Assembly: GCA_943704425.1 (NCBI GenBank)
Contig: CALSCP010002154.1
Span: forward strand, 22,943-71,321
Direction: 5' to 3'
Source of the DNA: Ministeria vibrans ATCC 50519
Taxonomy: Eukaryota; Opisthokonta; Filasterea
DNA: 48,379 nt
Position 1 is the stretch's first letter. Each line of letters begins with the position of its first letter. Under the pieces are notes generated by a model that was not told the DNA's origin, searched no databases, and saw only the letters and a program-made list of their open reading frames with translations. A program made the position numbers and the translations under genes. Below are positions 23,101-34,125 of this stretch, one piece after another.

Positions 23101-24877
23101 CTCAGCAAATCGTCGGTCGTCACCACCAACAGACGCACACGTTCGCCCGATGCCACAAGACTGTGCACACCCGACAGAGCCAGGTCGTCACCAAGACGGT
23201 CGCCGGCAAGGATCCACTTGGAGCGACGTTGCAACAAGTGCACATGATCACTTAACTCACTCACCGACTCACTCTTGACCAATCGTGTGATGGTCTCTGC
23301 GACCTCATTGCACGCGTCACTCGTGTTTGTCGCAAGCCACTGTGATAGTGCCGCGCGTAGTTCCTTGGACACCTTGCCACTACAGAGGTTGTTGAAAAAA
23401 GGAAAAAAAAAAAAACAAAAAACAAATCAGCTCCCCAAATCACATCATTCACACGTTTGCAGTCGGTCAGTTTTAAAAGTTGCGCTCTTACCTGGAGATG
23501 ACAGAAGTGACACGCTGCTCAAGCTGCAGTCGCAGTGTATCGTGCGCGGCAAATTGGCCAAGGGCATTTTCGCCACTGAGGGATGTTGCGGCGGACGCTT
23601 CGAGGTCGATGAGAGTGAGTGACTCGCGTGCAATCACTTGTTCCAGCAAGCGCAGGTAAGGCGCATAGCTCGGGTTTGCAGGAGTCCCGGTGGTGACGGA
23701 AGAGGCCACCACTGCATCCACTGTCACTGGCTGACAGATATTGAGCTGAGTCGCGTCAGGATCGTTGGCACTGGCAACAAGACGCGCTAAGTCGGCGGGA
23801 GCAACCGACGCACGACGACCATCCTGACCCACAATGGCGGCAAGGATGCGCGTGGAGGCGTCAACGCCGTCGCTGGAGGCAACACTTGTAAAGAGCGGAC
23901 CCCAAGCGACAGTGTCAAGCACGACAATGGCCTCGATGGAGGTGGACGAGGGAAGGGACGCAAGGAATCGCTGGGAATCCCACGGACGCACAAGTCGCAC
24001 ATGGACGAGGTGAAATTCGGGCGCAGTGGACTCCTTGGAAGCGTTGTAAAGAGCCGCAGCGCTTTCCAGCTCAACAGCTACCGCGCCAGTGGCAACCAGT
24101 ACGATCACAGGCGAGGAAGCCGCAGCGGAGGCGGATGACGAGTCAAACGGACTGTACGACGAGTAGAGGTCGTGCCAGATGGCATCAGCAGTGACAGCGG
24201 GTGCGTGTGCAGCGGCAGCGGTAGTGGCATCGTCGTCTGTGTCAATGAGCGAAAGATACAACGACGTGGGGGTGGCGGAGGCGGCTGCTGAAGACGACTC
24301 GCTGTCTTGGTGTTTGTCAGACAACTGCTTCAGGTGGTGCTGGAGTGAGGCCATGGCGACGACGGCGCTTGTGGACGCAGTCAAAGTGGATACACGAGGG
24401 TAAAAATGGACTACGGGTGTTTGCGAGCGTACTGCCATAAGGTGCGCTGAAACGGCCATGGCGGTTGATTCCTTGACAAGAAAAAAAAAAAAAAAAAAAA
24501 AAAAAACAGAAATGACAGGAGAGTGAGAAGGAGAATGAGGCGAGATCCAGGACGAGACGATGCGTACCAGCGAGAAGTACTCCTTTCCGTCGACGAGCGT
24601 GCGCTTGAGTGAGGCATACGGATGATCTAGGGTGAAAACGAGCCGATGGATGAGCAAAAATGAGTTTCGGACATCCCATCACGTGAAAGATACGCCACTG
24701 TGCTCTTTGTTCGCCGAACGCCCGCCATAGACAACACACGCGTACGGCAGGATGGATTTCAGAGCGACAACTGGATCGTATGGCCCAGGAAGGGAGTGCA
24801 GTGTGTTGATGGGGGGGAGGGGGGCACACAGCGGAGTGGTCCCGCTGGCGACGCGCTTGGCTTCTCTTACCACTCAT
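20161..24877 (-). CDS. Sulfite reductase beta subunit (MET5-like siroheme hemoprotein)
   Basis: Catalyses six-electron reduction of sulfite to sulfide in sulfate assimilation. Six exons: 24877-24871, 24770-24699, 24626-24568, 24471-23492, 23379-21492 and 21360-20161. They sum to 4206 nt (1401 aa); the fungal family is about 1440. The N-terminal half resembles pyruvate:ferredoxin oxidoreductase segments (residues about 30-370; ARTLVDGKEYF-type motif, then VVHFYPRV). It continues with GLYAMNYGSVYVASIAVHWS, a flavodoxin-like domain (LILYSSDGGNAEKIAAR, VVVVSTAGQGEFPSNG, FAMGDSHYWPRPEDA) and the nitrite/sulfite reductase repeats (KFHGIYQQDDRDLREQ, MDTLAACGDVNRNVMCTP). Cluster/siroheme cysteines are in CVALPTCGLA (C-x5-C, near residue 1260) and TGCPNGCARP (C-x3-C, near 1300). 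The first coding exon is only 7 nt (ATGAGTG) before a strong GTAAGAG donor; this restores frame and gives a start. The exon 2 donor (A|GTGGCG) is unusual. Confidence 0.93.
24481..24506 (+). repeat. Poly-A run in intron
   Basis: About 26 A on the plus strand (T on the sense strand), next to the acceptor of the 24472-24567 intron of the MET5-like gene. It probably serves as the polypyrimidine tract. Confidence 0.85.
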
Positions 24878-25063
24878 AGTAGGGGTCAGTTGAAGTTTGC
24901 TTGGTAAAGTTCACGTTTGATGAGAATTTGAATGATGAGACAATGATCACAATGTAAAGTGAGATCAGATCATTTTGATAAAATTCCCTTAGCTTTAAGC
25001 CACAATGAATATGTATGATTGCGTCAGCCGTCACGGTCGGATTTTGTAATGATCACTGAGTCA
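24878..25063. other. Upstream region of MET5-like gene
   Basis: AT-rich, with repeated GATCA words (24943-25052). It probably holds the MET5 promoter. No gene is seen. Confidence 0.45.
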
Positions 25064-25221
25064 TCACTCCTGTGTCAGGTTGACCGCAACGACGAGCGGC
25101 GTCTGCAGCGGGCTGCGGTCGGTGCACGCCGCAACTTCAGCCATTTGGATCTTGTCGAGAACGCCACACAAATCCTGCGTGAGCTCCTTGGCCGGCACAC
25201 CCGCTGTGGTGCCCAAGCGCC
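25064..25221 (-). pseudogene. Unassigned exon-like fragment
   Basis: One minus-strand frame after an acceptor at 25222 (GTGCAG) reads a well-composed stretch beginning LGTTAGVPAKELTQDL and continuing with CGVLDKIQMAEVAACTDRSP, then ends at TGA 25066-25064. The composition differs clearly from the other frames, which suggests a real terminal exon. I could not recognise the family. An upstream exon ending at the GTGAGA donor (just 5' of 25270) would have to supply two bases of phase; its frame is ambiguous and runs into a 10-bp tandem repeat. It may be a decayed gene remnant or the last exon of a short unidentified gene. Confidence 0.4.
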
Positions 25222-25310
25222 CTGCACGAGCAAGCACACACACAAAAAAAGAACCAAGTGAGTTCTCACCCGAGTAGGGATAAACTTGTTCGTATTTTCA
25301 CGAAATGCAC

Positions 25311-25372
25311 GAAGATACGAAAATGAACGAAAATGAACGAAAATGAACGAAAATGAACGAAAATGAACGAAC
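25311..25372 (+). repeat. 10-bp tandem repeat, AAATGAACGA x5
   Basis: Five exact consecutive units at 25321-25370, with a degenerate unit before. It lies between the fragment at 25064 and the end of the caspase-fusion gene. It has no spacers, so it is not a CRISPR array. Confidence 0.95.
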
Positions 25373-25444
25373 GATGAAAGGTTCTAATAATAATAAACAA
25401 TAAAACTTAAAGACTATTCAAGATAATTATTAATAATATTGAGT

Positions 25445-28400
25445 TCAAATCACGGAGCCAAGGACTCCGCTTCCGCTGCGGTAGATCAGAACATCGCCGT
25501 AATTTTCGGCGCCAGCCCAATCGTTCCAGACGCGTCCAATTAGAAGCGCCTGGTGGGAATGAGAAGAGTCGAGAGTGTGCAGACGACGGCGGAGTTCTGC
25601 TGCGGAAATGACGGTCTCACCGTCACGAAAGGCAGACAGCTTGGGACCGAGTGCTTCCCAGAGAAGCTCAGTCATTCGTGTTTGACTGTCGTCATCAGTC
25701 ATGAAGGCGCTAGCATCGTCCAGCGAGCTGGAGATCATCTGGCGCGCGTAGCCAACGACCGGAGGATGAACCTGCTGCGTAATGTCGTTCTTGACCAGCG
25801 CGCCTGAGTTGCAGAAATCACAGATAATCAGGATATTGCACCCACGCCAACCAATCTCGGCATCAAGCAAACTCTGGAGCGAAAGTAAATCAAAGCGAGA
25901 TGTTTTCCCGCTCGGGTTCACGCGCGCATCGCTCAAGAGTAGCCCGCCGCATTTGTCCTCGACGCCGTGCCCAATCAGCTGAACGATCAAAAGGGAGTCC
26001 TTGCCGACACCTTCGCCCATGTCCTTGGCGAGTCGCAGAGCAGCCGTGACAATCTCCCTCCGTGTCACAACGTCGTTGGCACGCGTGTCCACCACGGTGT
26101 GAACCTTGAAACCGCGTCCGCCCCACAACTGCGCCATCCTTGACACGCTCTTGCGCACACCGGGAAGGTCTGCGTAGAGGTGGAGTGCATCATTGTTAGT
26201 GCTTTGGTAGCGACTTACACCCACCACAAGTGCACCAGCATGCGTGTACACGCAAGGAATGGTGCGCCCTACCAAAGAAAACAATAATATTTATTATGTA
26301 GTTTCATTATAAAGTACTTTTCTTTTGCATACCAACGCTGGTTCGACCATGATCTACAATCCACCATTGCTCCAACGAGGCGTTAAAAAGTCGCTCGCCC
26401 TCGTGAGCGTAGGTGGCCAGGGCTGCAAAAACATTGCTCTCCAACAAGTAGCTCTGCGTTGACTTGGCCACTTTGTCGGGCGGAAAAAGAGGCGCATCTG
26501 CCTGAAACGGGTGTGCGGGTACAAATACGCAGTCGCCACGCCAACCCCATCGCAGAGACCGTGTCTGATTGCACACTTGCTCACGAATTCGCTCTATCGT
26601 TCGCCACACATCATCGCTGTTCGTGTCGTCTGTCAGTTCAACACGCACAAACGGCTCGTTGTCAAACAGTCGAAGCTGAACAGGAACGCAATTCTTCATG
26701 ATCATGACGCTTGTGCTTCGCTGCGTTGCCCGGATGAGGCAAGTGGGAAGAGACTCGCGCCAGAGTGCAACTACAATCAAGTGGAACGTGGCCAGTGACA
26801 CAGGGAGCATCATGGAGCCTGTCGGCGTGTCCACATACTGATAGAGAAAAAGGTGGACCGGATGCACGTGGGAGACGGGCTGGTGCAAAAAAGGGGCATC
26901 GTCGGGGAGAAGCATGGGAATGAGGAGACGGTCATCACGACGAAACACCAAAGAGAGGCGTTCGAGTGAGGCCAGAAAGGCGGGCACGTCGGAGATGTCA
27001 GCACCTGCCAGCAACTGGCTGCGGTCGGGCTGTGGGGCCGACTGCGCGCGCGACTTTTGTCGACGCAATCGAGGCTTGAGGCGCTCTTTGAGGGCGATTC
27101 GGCCAGGCTTCTCCATCGCATCGGGCGCACGATGCGTCATCAATTCGTTTGCACGCTTGCTCGCTGCCGTCCACACAAGCCACTCAGCTACTTCGAACGG
27201 AAAGCCAACTTCCGACATCTCTTTCGCGGCGTCCAGCTCGCGCAGAATGCGTGAAGTGCGCCTGATGTCGAGTGCCTCTCCCGCAGAAATGACTTCATCA
27301 AGCATTGCCAGAGCACGCTTGCTCTTGGAGCGTCCCCACTGAGCCATCACAACGGAGCATAGCAGCTCAACAGCGGCCAACAGTTGAGGCACGTCAAAGA
27401 TGATGACATCATCGTCGCTCACCGACACAGACGTGACGTCTGCTCGACAGACAAGGATGTCGGCCGAACTCTCCAAGTACGGGATGAGACCATCGCGTAT
27501 GGCATCATCTGACGGAAGCAGCTCGCCGAGCACAATCAGTGGTGCATCGTTGAGGGCAAGTTCGCCAAGGTTGCAGACGGGGCTCATGAGGGGAATCTTG
27601 CCGAAGCGCGTCCAGCGACCAATGAGGTCCTGTACGAACACCAGCTCTGTTGGCAGCTGGCGGTCACGTACGGCCGAGTGAAGAGCACTACTCAAGTCAC
27701 GTAGGCCAATCTTTTTGGCGCTGCCGACTTGGAAAAAGCAAACGCTCTCTGTGCCCGACGGCTTCTCGACGTGGTCGCCGAGAATAGCACCGATGCGTCG
27801 CAAAATCTCGCGGTGCGTCAGCAAGAGAAGGTCTGCTGGCACAGTGTTGTTAGGGAACGTGTCGACGTGAGTGCCGACAAGGACAACGCGAAAATACGAC
27901 ATGTCAGTCGTAGGGACTTGGTGGGCGATGATGTGCGCCCACTTGGACATGTGGTCGAACTGTTGCTGAGCAGACACGGCGTTTTTCATCTCGGATAGGT
28001 CAAAGACGATAAGATACACAGATTCGGAGCCCATGAACAAGGCTGGAAGCGAGTCAAACATCGATTCCCCTGTGCGCGCGTGTGGTTGAGACGGAAGATA
28101 AAAAAAGACAGGGACAAAAAAGAGATAGTACAATTAAATCCAATACGAGATGTGTGCACACAGGTCATAAACAAGCCATCTATATAAATTATAATGCATA
28201 CCGGCAAAGTCGAATGTGTCCAAGTCAACGTGCTTTTCTTGCAGCTTACTCTCAAGGAGCCCTCGCGCTTGGTCCATTGTCTCGGTGAAGACGTGTGAAG
28301 GGCCGATAGGTGGCATTGAGCCGCTGCTGGATTGTTGGGAAGTCGCGCGCGAAAGGGAGCGATGGCCATAGGCAGTTGATGAAGGGGAGGACGTTGAGCG

Positions 28401-29979
28401 TGTGAGAGACTTTTGACGAGAGAGGTCACAGCTACTGACGACAATGGCAGGCGATACGCGTCGGGATAGCGGCCGCGAAACGCTTTCATCACAGCTGCTG
28501 CGACGGGTAGAGACGAGTTCGACGTCATCGTCGTTCCACACGGAATCCTCTTCAATCTCAGTCTGCTTCTCGTCCCATGTATCGCGCCGCGCCAGAGGCT
28601 GCCCCAGCCCACTGCTCTCACTAAATCTACGCTTTTCTGCGGAGATTTCCGCAGCAATGAGACTCGCCAGATGAGACTCTTCTTGAGGAACTGCCTGAAA
28701 GTACCCTGTGTCGGGGTTGAAGACCATTCGCAGACGGTGTATACGCGTCGCCACAGAGCGGTCGTCCTCGCCGGGCAAGGCCTCACCCATCATTGCCGCC
28801 ACGAGCGCACTTTTTCCTGCCATTGGCGCGCCAAGGAAAAGCAGCTTGATCGATTTGGAGACGACTGAACCACGAGACAGGGCCGCCGTGAACGCCAGAT
28901 GGTATGCAAGCGCCCTGTTTTCGTGAGGGGAAAAAATAACAAAAAAGAAGAGGAGGAAAATAAGAAGAAAGTTATGTAGTGTTCCGTCACTGTCCATGTA
29001 CAAGCTGTAGTTCATGTAGAATGTGTATCCTTACGGAATATTGGTCCATGTGAAGGAAGAGCCGTTTTCGCAGTGCGCAATGAGCGCTTTCGTGGTCTTC
29101 TTAAACTCCAATTTGGTCACGACACTAAGTACGTGTTCAAGTTAAAAAAAAAGGAATTAATAAGAAAGAGCAATAGACGTAAGTAGAATGCAAAAGAGTA
29201 AGTAATGATAATTACTCTGTAAGAGGAGAGTCATGGCATACCTGGCGCAATCGGTGAGGGTCGTGATTTGCGATCCATGTACAAGGGTCCACACTTTGAT
29301 TGTGTGATCATACGAGCAAGAGAAAAAGGTGACACCATCTCCCATAATGCAGACTCGACGAGCAGCGCTGCAGTGATAAAGCAAAACAGTAATAATTATT
29401 TAGAATTAAATATTGTATGTTATGTGGAATATTGGGTCATACTCGGTGTGCGCGGCAAAAGAGCGAAGGCATGCGCCAGTTTGAATGTCCCACACTTTGA
29501 CTGTCTCGTCAAGTGACCCGCTGACCACGCCTGCCTCTTCTGTTGGCGTAAACACTGCACATCGCACTCCTCTACGTATGCGCAGTCAAAAGTCAATAAG
29601 TGTCTCATATGTATCTATGTGTGTGCGCATGTGTGTACATATGCGTATTAATTATTGTGAGTGATATTAATACTCGCGTAATTAATAATTATTATTATTA
29701 TTATAATTATTATATTTTGGGTGTACGCGTGAGTGTGTAAACATCATGCCGTGCGTTTTTGTGTGCAAAAGAGAGACAGTGTATACATGTAAAAGAATTA
29801 ATTATCACTAGTAATTCTTCGTTACTTTGTATGACCGACGAAAGACTTTGTGCACTCGCCAGACTCGACAGACCACAGCTTCACTGTCATGTCGTCTGAT
29901 GCACTCAATATGTTCAGTCCATTGTGATCAAATACGCACGACCAGATCCACCTAACACAAGCAAGAAAACGGTTATATG

Positions 29980-30022
<43 letters not shown>

Positions 30023-30910
30023 GTTATTATTATTATTATTATTATTATAATTATTTTAGCAGTACGAGTTGTGGCCGCTCAATGTCATCACGCACACGCC
30101 CAAATCAATGTCCCACAGTTTCATAGTGCAGTCATTCGAGGCGCTGAGCACTTTTGTCTGGTCTGGAGAGAGTGCCACGTCCCAAATCTCACTGTCGCAA
30201 AAAAGAATGCAATGGGATGTATGGCAAAACAAACAAATTGCGACTCTTTTGTGTACCCTTCATGGCCTTCGAATGATGACAGACATTCGCCCGTGCGGAG
30301 GTCCCATATTTTCACAGTCTTGTCGTACGAGCCGCTTGCAGCCCGAGTGCCATCGGGAAAGAGAACGCCGCAACCAACGCTTCTAGGGGAAGAATAGCAG
30401 TCAACGAGACACCGTTCACCGAACGTACGCGTTCACCCAACTCTCGCGGCGTAACGTACTGGCTGTGGCCATGAAGCGTCACGCAGCAAGCGCCACTCTC
30501 AAAGTCCCACACTTTCAAAGTTTCATCTCGAGAAGCACTCAATATGGTGTTGCCCGTGGTAGAGATGTCGACGGAGAAGATAGGCCTACGGAAAAAGAAA
30601 AAAAAGCAAAGCGGAAGTGGGTGGGTGAAAGCTTTATTGTCCACGTAAAAACATACCCGTGGTGTCCTGTGAGCGACCGAACACACTGAAAGTCCTTTAC
30701 AGACCAGATCTTTACTTCTCTGTTGGCGCCGCCGCTGACTAGCCACTCTTCATCGGCGCTGAGCGCGACGTCGAATATCGCAGCTGAGTCGTGCAAAACC
30801 TCAAGCGGACAGCCGATCTCGCTACTGCCACCACTTTCTGGGCTAAACAAGACAACATCTGACTTGTTACTGTAAGCTAAAACGTCTTCGTCAATGCGAA
30901 CAAACGGCAT
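25445..30910 (-). CDS. WD40-Roc-COR-caspase fusion protein (ROCO family)
   Basis: One gene of eleven exons: 30910-30657, 30585-30460, 30382-30257, 30191-30066, 29951-29826, 29571-29443, 29367-29242, 29124-29035, 28914-28202, 28069-26333 and 26268-25445. They total 4377 nt (1458 aa), with consistent phase at all ten junctions. Residues about 1-367 form seven WD40 repeats (for example ILSASRDETLKVWDFESGAC, AASGSYDKTVKIWDLRTGEC), one per exon, plus a degenerate tail. A Roc GTPase follows: G1 GAPMAGKS near 397-404, G3 DFAG near 602-605, G4 THVD near 672-675, G5-like SAK shortly after; a Ser-rich insert of about 130 residues separates G1 and G3. A COR-type region runs to about 1184. The C-terminal domain (about 1190-1458) is caspase-like: ALVVGVSRY, His in LIGHGVEDKCGG (near 1285) and Cys in ICDFCNSG (near 1337) as dyad. 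Roc-COR units act as dimerising GTP switches and caspase-fold domains are Cys proteases. A WD40-sensed, GTP-gated protease is inference. No signal peptide or membrane segment is seen. Confidence 0.88.
29982..30055 (+). repeat. (ATT)n microsatellite in intron
   Basis: About 24 ATT units in the intron between two WD40-blade exons (29952-30065). Confidence 0.9.
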
Positions 30911-31288
30911 TTGAAAAAAAAAATAAAACATTTAGACAACAAATCTATAATCATAGTAAACAATTAATATGTGGCGTTACTTGCTTGTTTGGCCATCGGT
31001 CAAACCATCTGCTCTCTCAATACTTCTTAAACTTGTATCTGAGTAATTTCCCGTGCCTCAAAAATGAATCTGAGCTCTTTGTGTTGTGCTTTTTTTGCAT
31101 TGCAGTTGAAAATGTAAAAATTTAACAATTTGCCTAAACACTGCACAAAAACAAAATCACGGCACGAATGGCAGGAGCTGTGATCCGGCTCAGAACATAC
31201 ACGCATATCACTACGTCTTTGCATACATGACGCTTCTAACCTCCTCGCTCACTTGCATGACAGACACAGAAAACAAAAACGCTACAAT

Positions 31289-33635
31289 TCATTTTTCATC
31301 CTCCTCCTCCTCCTCCTCGCCACTATCACTGTCGGGCGTCTGGAGCCACACAAGAAACTTGTTGACCTTGAAAAGGGCCGTCGTCTTGCCGGGGTACGTG
31401 TCGTTAAGGTCGTCGCGCCACAGCAGGTAGGCCTCTTCGTCGCACACGTCAAAGTCGTACAGGTAGACGAACGCTCGATGGATCAATCCTATCAGGTTGT
31501 GTAGGTATGAAAAGTGAGTGTTGTGTTGTGTTGTGTTTTCGTTGAATCGGCTCGGCTTTGAATACCTTCGGGGAAAGACTGCTCGTGACAAATAACCTGC
31601 AAGGCGTAGACGAGAAGCATTTGCAGCGGAGGGGTCTTCAAGAAGAAGCGCAAGAGCGGGGCGACACGTTGGAAGCGAGCCTTCTCGGCAGCAGTCGTTG
31701 CTGGGGCCGGAGGGTTCGAGGGAAGGGCAAAGCGAAGCACTTCAGAGGAGACAATGTACAGAAAATCGGTTGAGCTGCGCGTCGTTTCGTCAAATGTCAT
31801 CTATTAAGGAAAAAAAAAAGCGATAAAAAAAAAAAACGAAAAACAACACAAGAATTGAGCATGCAAAGATACAACAACAAAAAAAAAAATGTCGGCTTTT
31901 ACCTTGATCCATTTGGCGACATCTTCGAGTGGCGATTCGGGCAGAAGCGGTGAGAGCTTGTCGCGCAGTTGCATGCGAATGGCGGGCCAGGGGAAGAGCT
32001 CAGAGAGAGAGTGCTGGGCGACCCAGGCAGCCTCCTGCGCGTGCGTGTCGGGAGGTGACTCGGGGAAGAGCGAGGCACGTTGGATGCGCCATGATGCTGT
32101 AAGAGTGCGCGCTTGCGCTAGGGACACACGCGAGAGAAATACACCGACAGCAGTGCGGGTGTCGGAACCGGTGAACAGGGCAAAGAATTGCGCAAGTGCC
32201 GCGTTGGTGTTGGGTGCTTTGGCGTCGCTGTCGGGCAGACGCACCGCCACGTCAACAAGGAGAGCCGGCAGTGTACGGTCCACTTGAGGCACATCGAGTC
32301 GAATATCGGCGAGTGCCTCGACGCTTGTCTTGACGGCGTCCACCACAACATCCATGCTCATAAGCGCTGGTCGGGTAGAGCGTGGCTGCGGGGGGGACTG
32401 TGCCGGCGACTGTGCGGCACGTCCACTGCGGTTGTCATGCGGATTCAAAGGCGCCGCACTACTGCCCCCACCGCGACCGCCAGGCGGACTCGCAGTTTTC
32501 TTCCAGCCCTTCTTCTTCTTGCGTGCGTCTCCTGAGCTTCCTCCAGCAAAATCTGCATCGTCGTCGTCGTCATCATCTTCGCCAATGGCCGAGCGTTGAA
32601 CGCAGGCGGCCAAAAGGCTGGCGGCGGCAGTGCGACTCTTGTCATCGCCCCTGTCGATGGCACGCGAGAGGGTCATCTCAACGAGCTCCTGATGAAACTG
32701 TGGTGCGCGCAGGTCGCGCACGCATCGCAGTGCTTCGGCCGTGTCGGCGGCGCCACTGAAGAGTTCGTCGAGCAAAAGCGAGGACTTGTCGCGTACCTGT
32801 TCGGGCGTGAGAACCGGACGAGGTTCTAGCGCTGCAGCACGTTTGGCAGCGAGCATAGCAGCGGCCGTGGCGGCGGCGGCGCTTTCCGAGGCACTTTCGG
32901 GGCTCTCGAGTCGCACGCGTTCCTGCAGACTGTCGCTTTCGCGCTTGTCGACAACACCGCCTGCCTCGCGACGAATTGCATTGATGGTCTTGGCACTGGC
33001 GACCGCCCGTCGTGGCACCCACTTGTTGTCGCGCAGCTCAATGGTGTTGAGCAAGAGAAAACGGATGCGTGCAGGGAGGCGGGGGTGATCGGCGAGTCGA
33101 TGCATGCGGGAGAAGTAGGCAGCCATGTGTTTCGCCGCCTTGGCGTGGTCCAGCACCTTGCCCACCGTGGCCATGAGTTGGCAGAGACAGTCAATGTCAT
33201 CTTCGTTAGGGTCCTCCAGGTTGCTCAGGAGCTTTTGCACACAGTCGTGCAACACCTTTTCGCCGACCATGGAACGTTTGCCGAGTTCGCCGATGAAGCG
33301 AATATTGCCGAGCATTTTGAGGCGCAGTCGTGTCCACTGCTCGAATTCGTCCTCGTTCAGCTCGGCGCCCGTTCGCTCGCGAAACTCTTCAAAGGCGCGA
33401 GAGCGGTTGTCAAACTCTTCGCGACACTTGTGAATGAGCAGCCGTTTGAAGGTGGTTGGCTCGCCAGGCGCGAGTGAACTTGGCGCGCGGGGCATGCCTG
33501 TTTCGACGTCAAAGCAAGGCACACGCTGACTCAGATAATCGCACAGGTCAGCGTACATGCCACTGAAGGTAGGTTCAATGAGAGCCTAAGCAGAAGAGAG
33601 ATATAAAAAACAAAGTGATATAGAGGGAGAAGAAT

Positions 33636-33691
<56 letters not shown>

Positions 33692-34084
33692 GGGAGAAAG
33701 AAACAAAGTGATAGAGAGAGGAGGGAGAAAGAAACAAAGTGATAGAGAGAAACAAAAAGAAACAAGTGATAGACAAAGTAATAGAGACACAAAAAGAAAC
33801 AAGTGATACTGATAGACAAAAGACAAAGTAATAGAGAGAAACAGACAAGTGATAGGAAAAAAGGAATAGAGAGAAAAAAAAAAGACAAAAAAGAGTGTCT
33901 GGAGTACCTTCTCGAAGAGCAAGACAACGACGCCACGCAGAATAGTTTCGCTCGTTACGCCGACATGTACAAATTGGGGTGCGATCCGAGGGAATTTGTC
34001 AATGGTGAGTTTGTTGAGCAGGCTAGACAGCGGGCGGGGGGGGAGGGAGGGGGAGGGGGTCAGGCGGCGTCGCGTTCTTTCCGG

Positions 34085-34125
<41 letters not shown>

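Noticed and set aside
25321-25370. CRISPR-like tandem repeat
   Set aside because: Ten-base units are directly adjacent with no spacers, and this is eukaryotic DNA.
26307-28133. Treating the Roc-COR frame and the caspase frame as separate genes
   Set aside because: The junction 26333/26268 joins GTT-G to GG-CGC in phase, there is no start codon or promoter-sized space between them, and the same holds at 28202/28069 and 29035/28914.
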